Source: an uncultured Clostridia bacterium
Lineage (GTDB): Bacteria; Bacillota; Clostridia; Saccharofermentanales; Saccharofermentanaceae
Direction: 5' to 3'
Length of the DNA: 64,000 bases
Assembly: GCA_946537885.1 (NCBI GenBank)
Contig: CAMNGC010000003.1
Coordinates: 62,001 to 126,000 of the forward strand
Below the pieces are notes generated by a model that saw only the letters and a program-made list of their open reading frames with translations, did not search any database and had not been told where the DNA came from. The position numbers were made by a program, and so were the translations under genes. Below, one piece after another: positions 7,859-14,542 of the stretch (within the stretch, counting starts at the first letter, position 1; each line of letters opens with the position of its first letter).

Positions 7859-9076
7859 TTAATCATCTTCGTCCGACTCGGATTCACCCGGCTCGTCGAG
7901 GTGACCGCCGTACCAGATGGCTCCCATTCCCACGCCCTCCTTAAAGAGTGCGTTAACCACAGGGTCAGAGCCGGCACATTTGATCTTAACGCCGTCGTCG
8001 ATCTCGCTGCCGAAGTCTCTGGAAAAGACCCAGATCTCACGAGGTGACATACTCTCGACAATATAGGGATTATGGGTCGAGAATATTATCTGGCAGTAGG
8101 GATTTCTGATAGAGAATTCGCGCATCTCATCCGCAAGAACATCCACCATATCATGGTAAAGATCACGGTCGGGCGTCTCGATAAAGATAGTCGAATGAGG
8201 ATCCCGATCCGCAAGGAGCAGAAGGTACAAAAAGAGTTTGTCATGACTGCCTTCCAGATTAGCCGGCAAGGTCTTTTTTTTCTTCATGGCCGGTATGCGT
8301 TTCTTAATGGACTCGATGGTCTTCTCATATGCCGCTTCGTCGGTCTTACGCATATATTCCAAGACATTTGACATATTGGAGCCGGTGCTGTTGAGATGTT
8401 TGTGACCGCCCGGAGCATTGCCGTCAGAATAATAGCTGGACACTTCGTCGGAAGAGAAATCACAGAAGAACCAACGGTCGATCTCGTGGTAGAGGTCGCA
8501 GATATCCTTAAACTGCCCTATCTTGCCGTAAACACTGAGGGCCGTCTGTTTGTCATCACTGATCTCGGTATCTGAAGAAATGCCGTCACAACAGACGATG
8601 CCCTTGCCATTCTTAAGATCCAATATCGGCTGCTTCTCGATCTTGCCGTCGGCTTTCTCACTCTTGATGATCCTCTCTTCACTGACACGGGGGCTTCCGA
8701 ACTTGCCGGCCTCGATCGTCAATTCGTACTGAAGAAATTTGGTCTGACCGCTTGCCTTGTCTTTGAGCCTGAAGAAGATCTTAAACTCAGCAGGCTTATC
8801 CTTATTGATTATCATGTTGGAGAAGCCGGGCCTGCCGTCCAATGTCGATGCCTTGGCTACATTGCCGATGATGCAACGCTTGATAAAGGACATAGTCCTT
8901 ATGAAGCTGGTCTTACCGGTCCGGTTACGGCCGATCAGGGCATTCAGGTTACGAAGCCTTACAGCCTCCATTGCCTTACCTGGTTCATTCGCCGCTTCGA
9001 TACTGTCATCGATCAGCATACCGCATCTGTCCATATCGAAAACTTCAAAGTTGATTATCTCAACGCCGAGTATCAT
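7859..9076 (-). CDS. AAA/ABC-type ATPase (AAA_21-like, OLD/SMC-like), candidate defence sensor
   Basis: 405 aa. Walker A is GRNRTGKTS at residues 49-57, preceded by 'LRNLNALIG' as in OLD-type and SMC-like ATPases. The Walker B region near residues 297-303 reads IFIETPD, with Glu-Thr where DEPE is expected, so catalytic geometry may be altered. The switch histidine lies in 'IIFSTHNPYIVESM' (His335). The C-terminal tail is very acidic. It sits 46 bases after mnmA and directly ahead of the DUF4276 gene. ATPase plus TOPRIM-like partner recalls PARIS (AriA/AriB) and split OLD systems; the family match is by eye only, and a housekeeping role is possible. Confidence 0.82.
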   Translation of the reverse strand: MILGVEIINFEVFDMDRCGMLIDDSIEAANEPGKAMEAVRLRNLNALIGRNRTGKTSFIRTMSFIKRCIIGNVAKASTLDGRPGFSNMIINKDKPAEFKIFFRLKDKASGQTKFLQYELTIEAGKFGSPRVSEERIIKSEKADGKIEKQPILDLKNGKGIVCCDGISSDTEISDDKQTALSVYGKIGQFKDICDLYHEIDRWFFCDFSSDEVSSYYSDGNAPGGHKHLNSTGSNMSNVLEYMRKTDEAAYEKTIESIKKRIPAMKKKKTLPANLEGSHDKLFLYLLLLADRDPHSTIFIETPDRDLYHDMVDVLADEMREFSIRNPYCQIIFSTHNPYIVESMSPREIWVFSRDFGSEIDDGVKIKCAGSDPVVNALFKEGVGMGAIWYGGHLDEPGESESDEDD

Positions 9077-9122
9077 ATCAGTGCCCGCCTTTCACAAAAG
9101 ATCAGTCACCCTAATTATACAC

Positions 9123-10196
9123 TTAATAAGAGTCGATCACACCGCCTCCGACAACGATATCTCCATCATAAAGAACCATAGCCTGTCCGGGCGCCGGAGC
9201 TCTTTGCGCCTCATCGAAAATCACCTTGAGCCGGCCGTCTTCCGTCATCCCGGCAAGGCCCAGCTGTTCCTTCTGACCGTATCTGATCTTCGCCTTGATC
9301 CGCATAGGCTCCTTTAGAGCTTCGACGGAAATCAGGTTCAGGTCGGTCGCCGTCACGACCTTCCGGAAAAGATCCTCTTCATGGCCTACGACTACCCGGT
9401 TCTCCGAAGGATCGATCCTCACTACAAAGAGGGGGCGGTCTGAGGCGATGCCGAGACCTTTTCGCTGACCGATCGTATAACGTATATAGCCCTTGTGCCG
9501 GCCGAGGATCTTGCCTGACATATCGACAATATCTCCCTCGGGATATGCTTCACCGCGGAAACGCTCCATAAATGCAGCATAGTCCCCGTCCGGTACGAAA
9601 CATATATCCTGACTGTCGTGCTTCCTCGCATTTACAAATCCCCGCTCCTCCGCGAGTTTCCTGACATCTGTCTTATGATATTTCCCCAAGGGCAAAAGGG
9701 TATGTGCCAGCTGATACTGAGTCATGGTATAAAGCACATAGCTCTGATCCTTGCTAAGATCGACAGCTTTACGAAGAATATATCGGCCGCGTTCACTATC
9801 AAAGCTGATCCGTGCATAGTGCCCCGTAACAATGTAGTCGCAGGAAAGATCCTTCATCTTGTCATAGAGATAGTCAAATTTGAAATAGCGGTTACAGTCG
9901 ATACAGGGGTTGGGGGTAAGACCTGATTCGTATGAGCTTATGAACTTTTCGATCACCTTCTCGCGGAAGAGTTCCTCGTAATGAAAGATCTTGTAGTCAG
10001 CGCCGAGTCTGCCGCAGACCGCCCGGGCATCGTTGGTGTCCTTAATGGAACAGCAAGTGCCCAGAAGGGGCAGGCCTACAATGTCATTCTCGTAGAGCCG
10101 CATGGTACAGCCGATTATACTGTGTCCTTTATCTTTCATAAGAAGGGCGGCAACGCTGCTGTCAACGCCGCCGCTCATAGCTACAAGTGCTCTCAT
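9123..10196 (-). CDS. mnmA: tRNA-specific 2-thiouridylase MnmA
   Basis: 357 aa, typical length. The N-terminal PP-loop SGGVDSS activates the uridine by adenylation; the catalytic cysteine pair appears in 'NPCIDCN' (near residue 100) and 'DSQDICFVPDGD' (near 200). 'IRYTIGQRKGLGI' is also diagnostic. The enzyme thiolates U34 of tRNA-Lys, tRNA-Glu and tRNA-Gln. AAGGAG lies ahead of the ATG. It follows the cysteine/cystathionine synthase gene by 12 bases, which links it to sulfur supply, and is followed by the ATPase/DUF4276 pair. Confidence 0.96.
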   Translation of the reverse strand: MRALVAMSGGVDSSVAALLMKDKGHSIIGCTMRLYENDIVGLPLLGTCCSIKDTNDARAVCGRLGADYKIFHYEELFREKVIEKFISSYESGLTPNPCIDCNRYFKFDYLYDKMKDLSCDYIVTGHYARISFDSERGRYILRKAVDLSKDQSYVLYTMTQYQLAHTLLPLGKYHKTDVRKLAEERGFVNARKHDSQDICFVPDGDYAAFMERFRGEAYPEGDIVDMSGKILGRHKGYIRYTIGQRKGLGIASDRPLFVVRIDPSENRVVVGHEEDLFRKVVTATDLNLISVEALKEPMRIKAKIRYGQKEQLGLAGMTEDGRLKVIFDEAQRAPAPGQAMVLYDGDIVVGGGVIDSY

Positions 10197-10208
10197 TTCT
10201 TGCTCCTT

Positions 10209-11129
10209 TTAGAACAGATTCTTGCTGTAGTAGCGTTCTCCGCTGTCAGGGAAGATTGCCACTATATTGTAGCCTTTATCCTTATCCTTAAGCGTTTGTG
10301 CGAATTTTAAGGAGGCTGCCAGTGCCGCGCCCGTAGAGCTGCCGCCTATGACCCCCTCTTTGGCAGCAAGAAGCCTTGCCGTCGTAAAAGCCTCATCATC
10401 CGTAACTTTTACCACCTCATCCACATAATCGATATTCATGGTATCCGCTATAAAATCATTACCTATGCCTTCGATGTCGTAATCGGCATGTTCGCCGCCA
10501 CCCAGGATCGAACCGTAAGGATCTGCCAGGACGCCCTTGATATTTGGATCCTTCTCCTTTAAAAACTTCAGTACTCCGCTGAAAGTTCCACCGCTTCCGG
10601 CGCCGGCCACCAGATAGTCTATCTGTCCGTCAAGCTGCCTGTAGATCTCCGGGCCCGTAGTCTCGTAATGCGCCCGGGGATTGCCTTCACTGGCAAACTG
10701 ATTGATTATTGCGGAGCCGGGGATAGTCTGCCCCAATTCCTCCGCCTTCCTCTCTGCTCCAAGCATTCCATCTGCCCTTGAAGTGTTGATTATCTCAGCT
10801 CCCAAAGCTCTCATAATGGACTGTTTCTCCTGAGAGAACTTGTCCGGAACTACAACGATTACATGATAACCCCTGTTAAGAGCAGCGAGCGCCGTACCGA
10901 TCCCCGTATTGCCGGCCGTCGCCAGAAGGATGGTGCCTCCGGGCTTTAATCTGCCTGAATTAACGGCATCTTCGATCAGATAGGATCCGATCCTGTCCTT
11001 AACGCTTCCCAGCGGGTTATACATCTCAAGCTTGGCATAGAGATTTACATTGTCCGGCAGCTCCATATGACTGATCTTAAGCAGCGGCGTGTTGCCGATC
11101 ATTTCGCTTATATTGTTATAGTATTCCAT
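10209..11129 (-). CDS. Cysteine synthase / cystathionine beta-synthase-like PLP enzyme (CysK/MccA family)
   Basis: 306 aa, beta-family PLP fold. 'NPLGSVKDRIG' holds the PLP lysine and 'ATAGNTGIGTALAA' is the substrate/PLP loop; the TAGNTG form is more like O-acetylserine-dependent cystathionine beta-synthase (MccA) than classical CysK (TSGNTG). 'DPYGSILGGG' and 'EGIGNDF' follow, and 'GGSSTGAA' closes the active site. The neighbour upstream is a cystathionine gamma-lyase/synthase, so the pair probably performs reverse transsulfuration (homocysteine to cysteine), though direct cysteine synthesis is possible. It starts at ATG 11129, 15 bases after the upstream stop, with a good GGAGGGGAG site. 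Confidence 0.88.
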   Translation of the reverse strand: MEYYNNISEMIGNTPLLKISHMELPDNVNLYAKLEMYNPLGSVKDRIGSYLIEDAVNSGRLKPGGTILLATAGNTGIGTALAALNRGYHVIVVVPDKFSQEKQSIMRALGAEIINTSRADGMLGAERKAEELGQTIPGSAIINQFASEGNPRAHYETTGPEIYRQLDGQIDYLVAGAGSGGTFSGVLKFLKEKDPNIKGVLADPYGSILGGGEHADYDIEGIGNDFIADTMNIDYVDEVVKVTDDEAFTTARLLAAKEGVIGGSSTGAALAASLKFAQTLKDKDKGYNIVAIFPDSGERYYSKNLF

Positions 11130-11144
11130 CTTGATCTCCCCTCC

Positions 11145-12296
11145 TTAAATGCGCGCCCTAAGGATCGCCTGATCCAGATCGCTTATTATGTCGCGCACAT
11201 CCTCAATACCGACAGAAAGCCTTATAAGTCCGTCAGTAATACCGACCGCATCCCTTATCTCCTTGGGGATCGCAGCATGTGTCATGGAAGCGGGATGGCA
11301 TACAAGTGATTCAACACCGCCGAGGCTCTCGGCAAGAGTTATAAGATGCAGCTCCTCGAAAAATCTCCTCGCATCATAATCAGCTTTCAGCTCAAAAGAG
11401 ATCATGGCGCCGGCAGCATCCGCCTGCTTCCTGTTGACCTCATAACCTTCTGCCGTCTTAAGACCCGGGTAATAGACCTTTGCCACGGCCTCGTTGCTCT
11501 CAAGCCACTCTGCAACCTGCTGAGCATTCTTGACATGCCTGTCCATACGGACTCCAAGAGTCTTAATGCCGCGGATCATGAGATAGGAATCCTGAGGCCC
11601 CAGCACGCCGCCCATGGCATTTTGCAGGAAATAGAGCCTGTCCGCTATCTTAGCATCATTTACAATGGCAAAACCTGACACCACATCGCTGTGACCTCCC
11701 AGATACTTGGTACCGCTATGAAGTACGATATCGGCTCCCAAGGTCAGCGGCCTCTGCAGATAAGGCGTAAGGAAAGTATTATCTACGATCACAAGCTTAC
11801 CCTTGCCGTGAGCTATACCGGACACTTCCGCAATATCCGTAATAGTAAGCAAAGGATTTGCAGGGCTCTCGATATAGACCGCCTTAACTTCATCCGTAAG
11901 CCTGCTTGCTACCAATTCCGCATCCGAAGTATTGACCGACTCATACTCGATGCCGAAGTTCTTGAAAACCTTGTCAAGGACTCTGAATGTACCGCCATAG
12001 ATATTATCTGACACGATAATCTTATCTCCGCTCTTGAAAAGAGCCAGGACCGTAGTAATGGCAGCAAGCCCCGATGCGAAAGCAAGTCCGTACTCACCCT
12101 GTTCCAGATCCGCCACCAGCTTCTCCAGCGCCGCTCTGGTAGGATTGCCGGTCCTGGAATACTCCCAGCCGCGATTCTTGCCTATACCGTCCTGCTTGAA
12201 TGTTGATGTCTGGTAGATAGGTACATTAACGGCACCTGTCCGCTCGTCTCCGTCGATACCGCCGTGAATAACTAATGAATTTATATTTAATGACAT
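11145..12296 (-). CDS. Cystathionine gamma-synthase / gamma-lyase family PLP enzyme (MetB/MccB-like)
   Basis: 383 aa from the ATG at 12296 (MSLNINSLVIHGG), chosen because GGGAGGA lies seven bases upstream; an open frame runs 15 codons further but without a site. 'FASGLAAITTVL' and 'VVDNTFLTPYLQRPL' are typical Cys/Met-metabolism motifs and 'LHSGTKYLGGHSD' contains the PLP lysine. It acts on cystathionine, either forming it from O-acyl-homoserine or cleaving it to cysteine. With the MccA-like gene following, gamma-lyase is favoured. It is the first structural gene of the operon and is preceded by a leader-peptide/terminator arrangement. Confidence 0.9.
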   Translation of the reverse strand: MSLNINSLVIHGGIDGDERTGAVNVPIYQTSTFKQDGIGKNRGWEYSRTGNPTRAALEKLVADLEQGEYGLAFASGLAAITTVLALFKSGDKIIVSDNIYGGTFRVLDKVFKNFGIEYESVNTSDAELVASRLTDEVKAVYIESPANPLLTITDIAEVSGIAHGKGKLVIVDNTFLTPYLQRPLTLGADIVLHSGTKYLGGHSDVVSGFAIVNDAKIADRLYFLQNAMGGVLGPQDSYLMIRGIKTLGVRMDRHVKNAQQVAEWLESNEAVAKVYYPGLKTAEGYEVNRKQADAAGAMISFELKADYDARRFFEELHLITLAESLGGVESLVCHPASMTHAAIPKEIRDAVGITDGLIRLSVGIEDVRDIISDLDQAILRARI

Positions 12297-12358
12297 AAAA
12301 AAATCCTCCCTTGGATAGATAATGATTCGAGGGAAGATCATTGTTCGGAGTTCAGGTC

Positions 12359-12399
12359 AAAAAAACTCAGACTCTCACAAGTATCCTCCCGAGCTAAGT
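12359..12399 (-). terminator. Intrinsic terminator in the leader of the transsulfuration operon
   Basis: On the minus strand ACUUAGCUC pairs with GAG-U-CUGAGU (nine pairs with one bulge and one G-U) and is followed by seven U residues. It overlaps the 3' end of a 24-codon leader ORF. Part of the 3' arm (GUCUGAG) can alternatively pair with CUCAGAU at the leader ORF start, which would break the terminator. Confidence 0.65.
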
Positions 12400-12449
12400 A
12401 TGTCCAAGACTTGACATCGTGCTGATTGTCTTTTTGCCTGCTTGATCAT
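12375..12449 (-). CDS. Short leader peptide ORF upstream of the transsulfuration genes
   Basis: 24 codons, beginning MIKQAKRQ, containing a single Cys codon at position 12 (SARCQVL), and ending SSGGYL with TGA. An AAGGAG sits seven bases upstream of the ATG, better than many real genes here. The stop codon falls inside the stem-loop terminator at 12359-12399. Position, ribosome binding site and overlap with the terminator suggest translation-dependent attenuation, probably sensing cysteine or general translation; one Cys codon alone is thin evidence for cysteine sensing. Confidence 0.55.
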   Translation of the reverse strand: MIKQAKRQSARCQVLDILSSGGYL

Positions 12450-12628
12450 CTGAGATCTCCTTTTCGCTTTATTGGAAGGAGTATACATCTGTTAGGGCTA
12501 CTTGTGTAATAGTATTATCCTATAAGCCGATATATTTAGTAGGCATTGAGCCTCGACCTTTTTGTATGAGTGACAAAAATGGTTCTTCACGGAAAGCTTG
12601 GGATATAGTGTGAATGCTTTAAGCAAAG

Positions 12629-12648
12629 GCTTAAGCACGTTGCTTAAG
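12629..12648 (-). repeat. Repeat family B palindrome, copy 1
   Basis: GCTTAAGCA and TGCTTAAG(G) arms flank CGT; the last arm base differs from the perfect copies at 40010 and 57363. The flanks also match those copies: TTCTGCTTAAA follows on the plus strand. It lies 36 bp from a family A half unit, so both families share this intergenic region. No function is visible. Confidence 0.8.
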
Positions 12649-12683
12649 GTTCTGCTTAAATTCATGACCACAGAGATAGCAAA

Positions 12684-12799
12684 TCTGTTGACGGCAAGGG
12701 TGGTGCGTCAACAGAAACGGCCCTCAGACGACAAATCTGTTGACGGCAGGGGTGGCTGCGTCAACAGAAATGACCTCCAGACCGCTAAATCTGTTGACG
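12684..12799. repeat. Second family A hairpin array (half unit plus two full units)
   Basis: A 3' half unit (TCTGTTGACG, 12684-12693) is followed by full units at 12706-12745 and 12759-12799. Arms are identical to those of the array at 728-1000; the spacers (12 and 13 bp) are G-rich again. The period is 53 bp. The array lies between the terminator of the coaD operon and the leader of the transsulfuration operon. Confidence 0.9.
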
Positions 12800-12891
12800 G
12801 CAGCCTTGACCGGTACCACAGAAAAGTCAGAGTAATACTTTTACTATGTCGTAAAAATGTCGCAGAGCATTAACCCTATAAAAAGTCCCAC

Positions 12892-12922
12892 AAAAAATGC
12901 CGCCCACTCGGGACGGCATTTG
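12892..12922 (-). terminator. Intrinsic terminator ending the long mraZ-to-coaD block
   Basis: On the minus strand AAAUGCCG pairs with CGGCAUUU, with CCC/GGG inside and a GAGU loop, followed by a U-run. It lies about 20 bases after the stop of the coiled-coil gene and is the first convincing terminator downstream of mraZ in this direction. Confidence 0.8.
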
Positions 12923-12941
12923 AATTTATTATGTGAATAAT

Positions 12942-13451
12942 TTACATAGCATCGATAGTCGTATCGATCTCGCTCATATTCGTCTGGATCTGGCCGATGC
13001 ACTCGCTCAAGGTTGCATTGGCGTTACCCAAGAGCTGCTTCACATAAAGGTGCGCACTCTTACGCAACTCATCCGCCTGGGCCTCTGCCTTGGCGATAAT
13101 GTTGGCTGCCTCTTCACGGGCTCCGCGGGTTATCTCGTGGTCATTGACCTTCATGGCATACATACGGTTAGCCTCGTCGATGATCTTCTTATTCTTCTCG
13201 CGGGCTGTTCCGATAACATCCTGAGCGCGGGCTACGATGTCATTACTCTGAGCAACTGAAGCAGGCAGACGGTTCTTAAGTTCCTCAAGAGATGCGATCA
13301 TATCACCTCTGTCTACCGCGCACTTGTCTGTAAAGGGAACTCCGCCGGCATCACGGATGATATCGATCAGCTCATCGATATGTCTGATGGGATCGTATCT
13401 CTCTATGCGGGGCTGCGCCTGCTGTGCAGATGCATAATTGTTGTTCTCCAT
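12942..13451 (-). CDS. Coiled-coil, DivIVA-like protein of unknown function
   Basis: 169 aa from the ATG at 13451 (MENNNYAS), which has AGGAA at good spacing; a TTG six bases earlier overlaps the coaD stop. A short N-terminal part ('RYDPIRHIDELIDIIRDAGGVPFTDKCAVDR') is followed by a long helix with heptad-like spacing ('ASLEELKNRLPASVAQSND', 'REEAANIIAKAEAQADELRKSAHLYVKQLL'), the pattern seen in DivIVA/ATP synthase-b-like coiled coils. I know similar genes next to coaD in Clostridia with no assigned role. No membrane segment or enzymatic motif is visible. It closes the long operon. Confidence 0.7.
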   Translation of the reverse strand: MENNNYASAQQAQPRIERYDPIRHIDELIDIIRDAGGVPFTDKCAVDRGDMIASLEELKNRLPASVAQSNDIVARAQDVIGTAREKNKKIIDEANRMYAMKVNDHEITRGAREEAANIIAKAEAQADELRKSAHLYVKQLLGNANATLSECIGQIQTNMSEIDTTIDAM

Positions 13452-13453
13452 TG

Positions 13454-13942
13454 TCAATTCCTGCCTTTCTTCAGCTTTTCGCTAATAAAATCTACTATCT
13501 CCGCGGGCACCATCTTGGAGATATCTCCGCCATAGTGACCGACTTCCTTTACGATACTTGAACTGATCAGAGACAGATCGTCTCTGCAGGGGAGGAGCAC
13601 CACATCATACTCGGGATGCAGGAGTCTGTTAGCCAGGGCCATCTCGGCCTCATAACGGAAGTCAGACTCAGAACGGATGCCACGAACGACGGCGTTGCAA
13701 CCTGTCTCCTTATAGACATCTACAAGCAGTCCGTCGTAACCGACCACCTCGATGTTCGGATAAGCCTTAAGAGATTCCGTCGCCATGTATACGCGCTCAT
13801 CTCTGCTGAAGAAATGATTCTTGGCGTCATTATGCATAACTGCCACGTAGAGCTTGTCGCAAACCCTTGACGCGCGTCTGGCAATATCTCTGTGCCCTCT
13901 AGTAAACGGGTCAAAACTGCCCGGGAAAAGTAATGTTGTCAA
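13454..13942 (-). CDS. coaD: Phosphopantetheine adenylyltransferase
   Basis: About 162 aa. 'LLFPGSFDPFTRGHRDIARRA' contains the nucleotidyltransferase T/HxGH motif, and 'VRGIRSESDFRYEAEMALANR' and 'LISSSIVKEVGHYGGDIS' complete the CoaD signature. It adenylates 4'-phosphopantetheine in coenzyme A synthesis. The frame extends back to 13966, but a TTG at 13942 preceded by AGGGGGG six bases upstream gives the usual CoaD N-terminus and length, and it begins right after the rsmD stop, so that start is chosen. Confidence 0.93.
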   Translation of the reverse strand: MTTLLFPGSFDPFTRGHRDIARRASRVCDKLYVAVMHNDAKNHFFSRDERVYMATESLKAYPNIEVVGYDGLLVDVYKETGCNAVVRGIRSESDFRYEAEMALANRLLHPEYDVVLLPCRDDLSLISSSIVKEVGHYGGDISKMVPAEIVDFISEKLKKGRN

Positions 13943-13943
13943 T

Positions 13944-14525
13944 TTAACCCCCCTGTGAGCTTTCATCTTTGAAAAATGCTAACACAGTCAATCCATAAGT
14001 ACAAGAACGCTTGAATTGCATATTTATTACATCAGTGTTGAGCGGAATCTCGGACGAATGCTCGACTATCATTATACCCTCATCCGCCAGTAATTCCAGT
14101 CTCTTTACCTGATCGGCGATTTCCCTCGCTGCATCAGGTGCCATTTTGTATGGCGGATCCATGAAGATGATATCGAATTTTGCCCCCTCTTCGGCAAGCT
14201 TTTCAATAGCCTTATTGACAGGAGCCTTGATAAGTCGCAGGGAAGGATCTGATTCCGCATGTATTTTCTGCAGATTGCTCCTGATAACGGATGCAGCAGC
14301 GCCTGATCTGTCGACCATGACAGCCGACTCGGCCCCGCGACTGACGCTCTCGATGGCTATCTGGCCGGTTCCCGAGAAGAGATCCAGTACGCGGGCTCCC
14401 GGGATCTCCGTCTGTATTATGGAAAAGAGCGATTCCTTCACCTTATCCGTTGTCGGCCTCGTGGCATCGCCTTTGGGAGCATTTAAGATCGTCCCTTTAT
14501 ATTTACCTGTTATTACTCGCGGCAT
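13944..14525 (-). CDS. rsmD: 16S rRNA (guanine966-N2)-methyltransferase
   Basis: 193 aa from ATG 14525 (MPRVITGKYKG), which has AGGAG upstream; a GTG at 14546 overlaps the recG stop. 'VLDLFSGTGQIAIESVSRGA' is SAM motif I and 'FDIIFMDPPYKM' carries the N6/N2-methyltransferase DPPY catalytic motif. 'DATRPTTDKVKESLF' is the characteristic RsmD N-terminal block. Pairing with coaD is a very common arrangement in Bacillota. Confidence 0.94.
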   Translation of the reverse strand: MPRVITGKYKGTILNAPKGDATRPTTDKVKESLFSIIQTEIPGARVLDLFSGTGQIAIESVSRGAESAVMVDRSGAAASVIRSNLQKIHAESDPSLRLIKAPVNKAIEKLAEEGAKFDIIFMDPPYKMAPDAAREIADQVKRLELLADEGIMIVEHSSEIPLNTDVINMQFKRSCTYGLTVLAFFKDESSQGG

Positions 14526-14542
14526 TTTCTTCTCTCCTGCTG

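Noticed and set aside
8072..8371. Plus-strand ORF within the ATPase gene
   Set aside because: Antisense to conserved ATPase motifs, without a ribosome binding site; a shadow.
12300..12480. SAM-I riboswitch or T-box upstream of the transsulfuration operon
   Set aside because: Neither the SAM-I core (GAUGAAACC-like and CGGCAACC-like blocks) nor the T-box GGGUGG-type sequence could be found; the leader ORF plus terminator fits better.
12598..12873. Plus-strand ORF through the second repeat array
   Set aside because: Same reason: the coding appearance comes from the absence of stops in the repeats; no ribosome binding site or recognisable protein.
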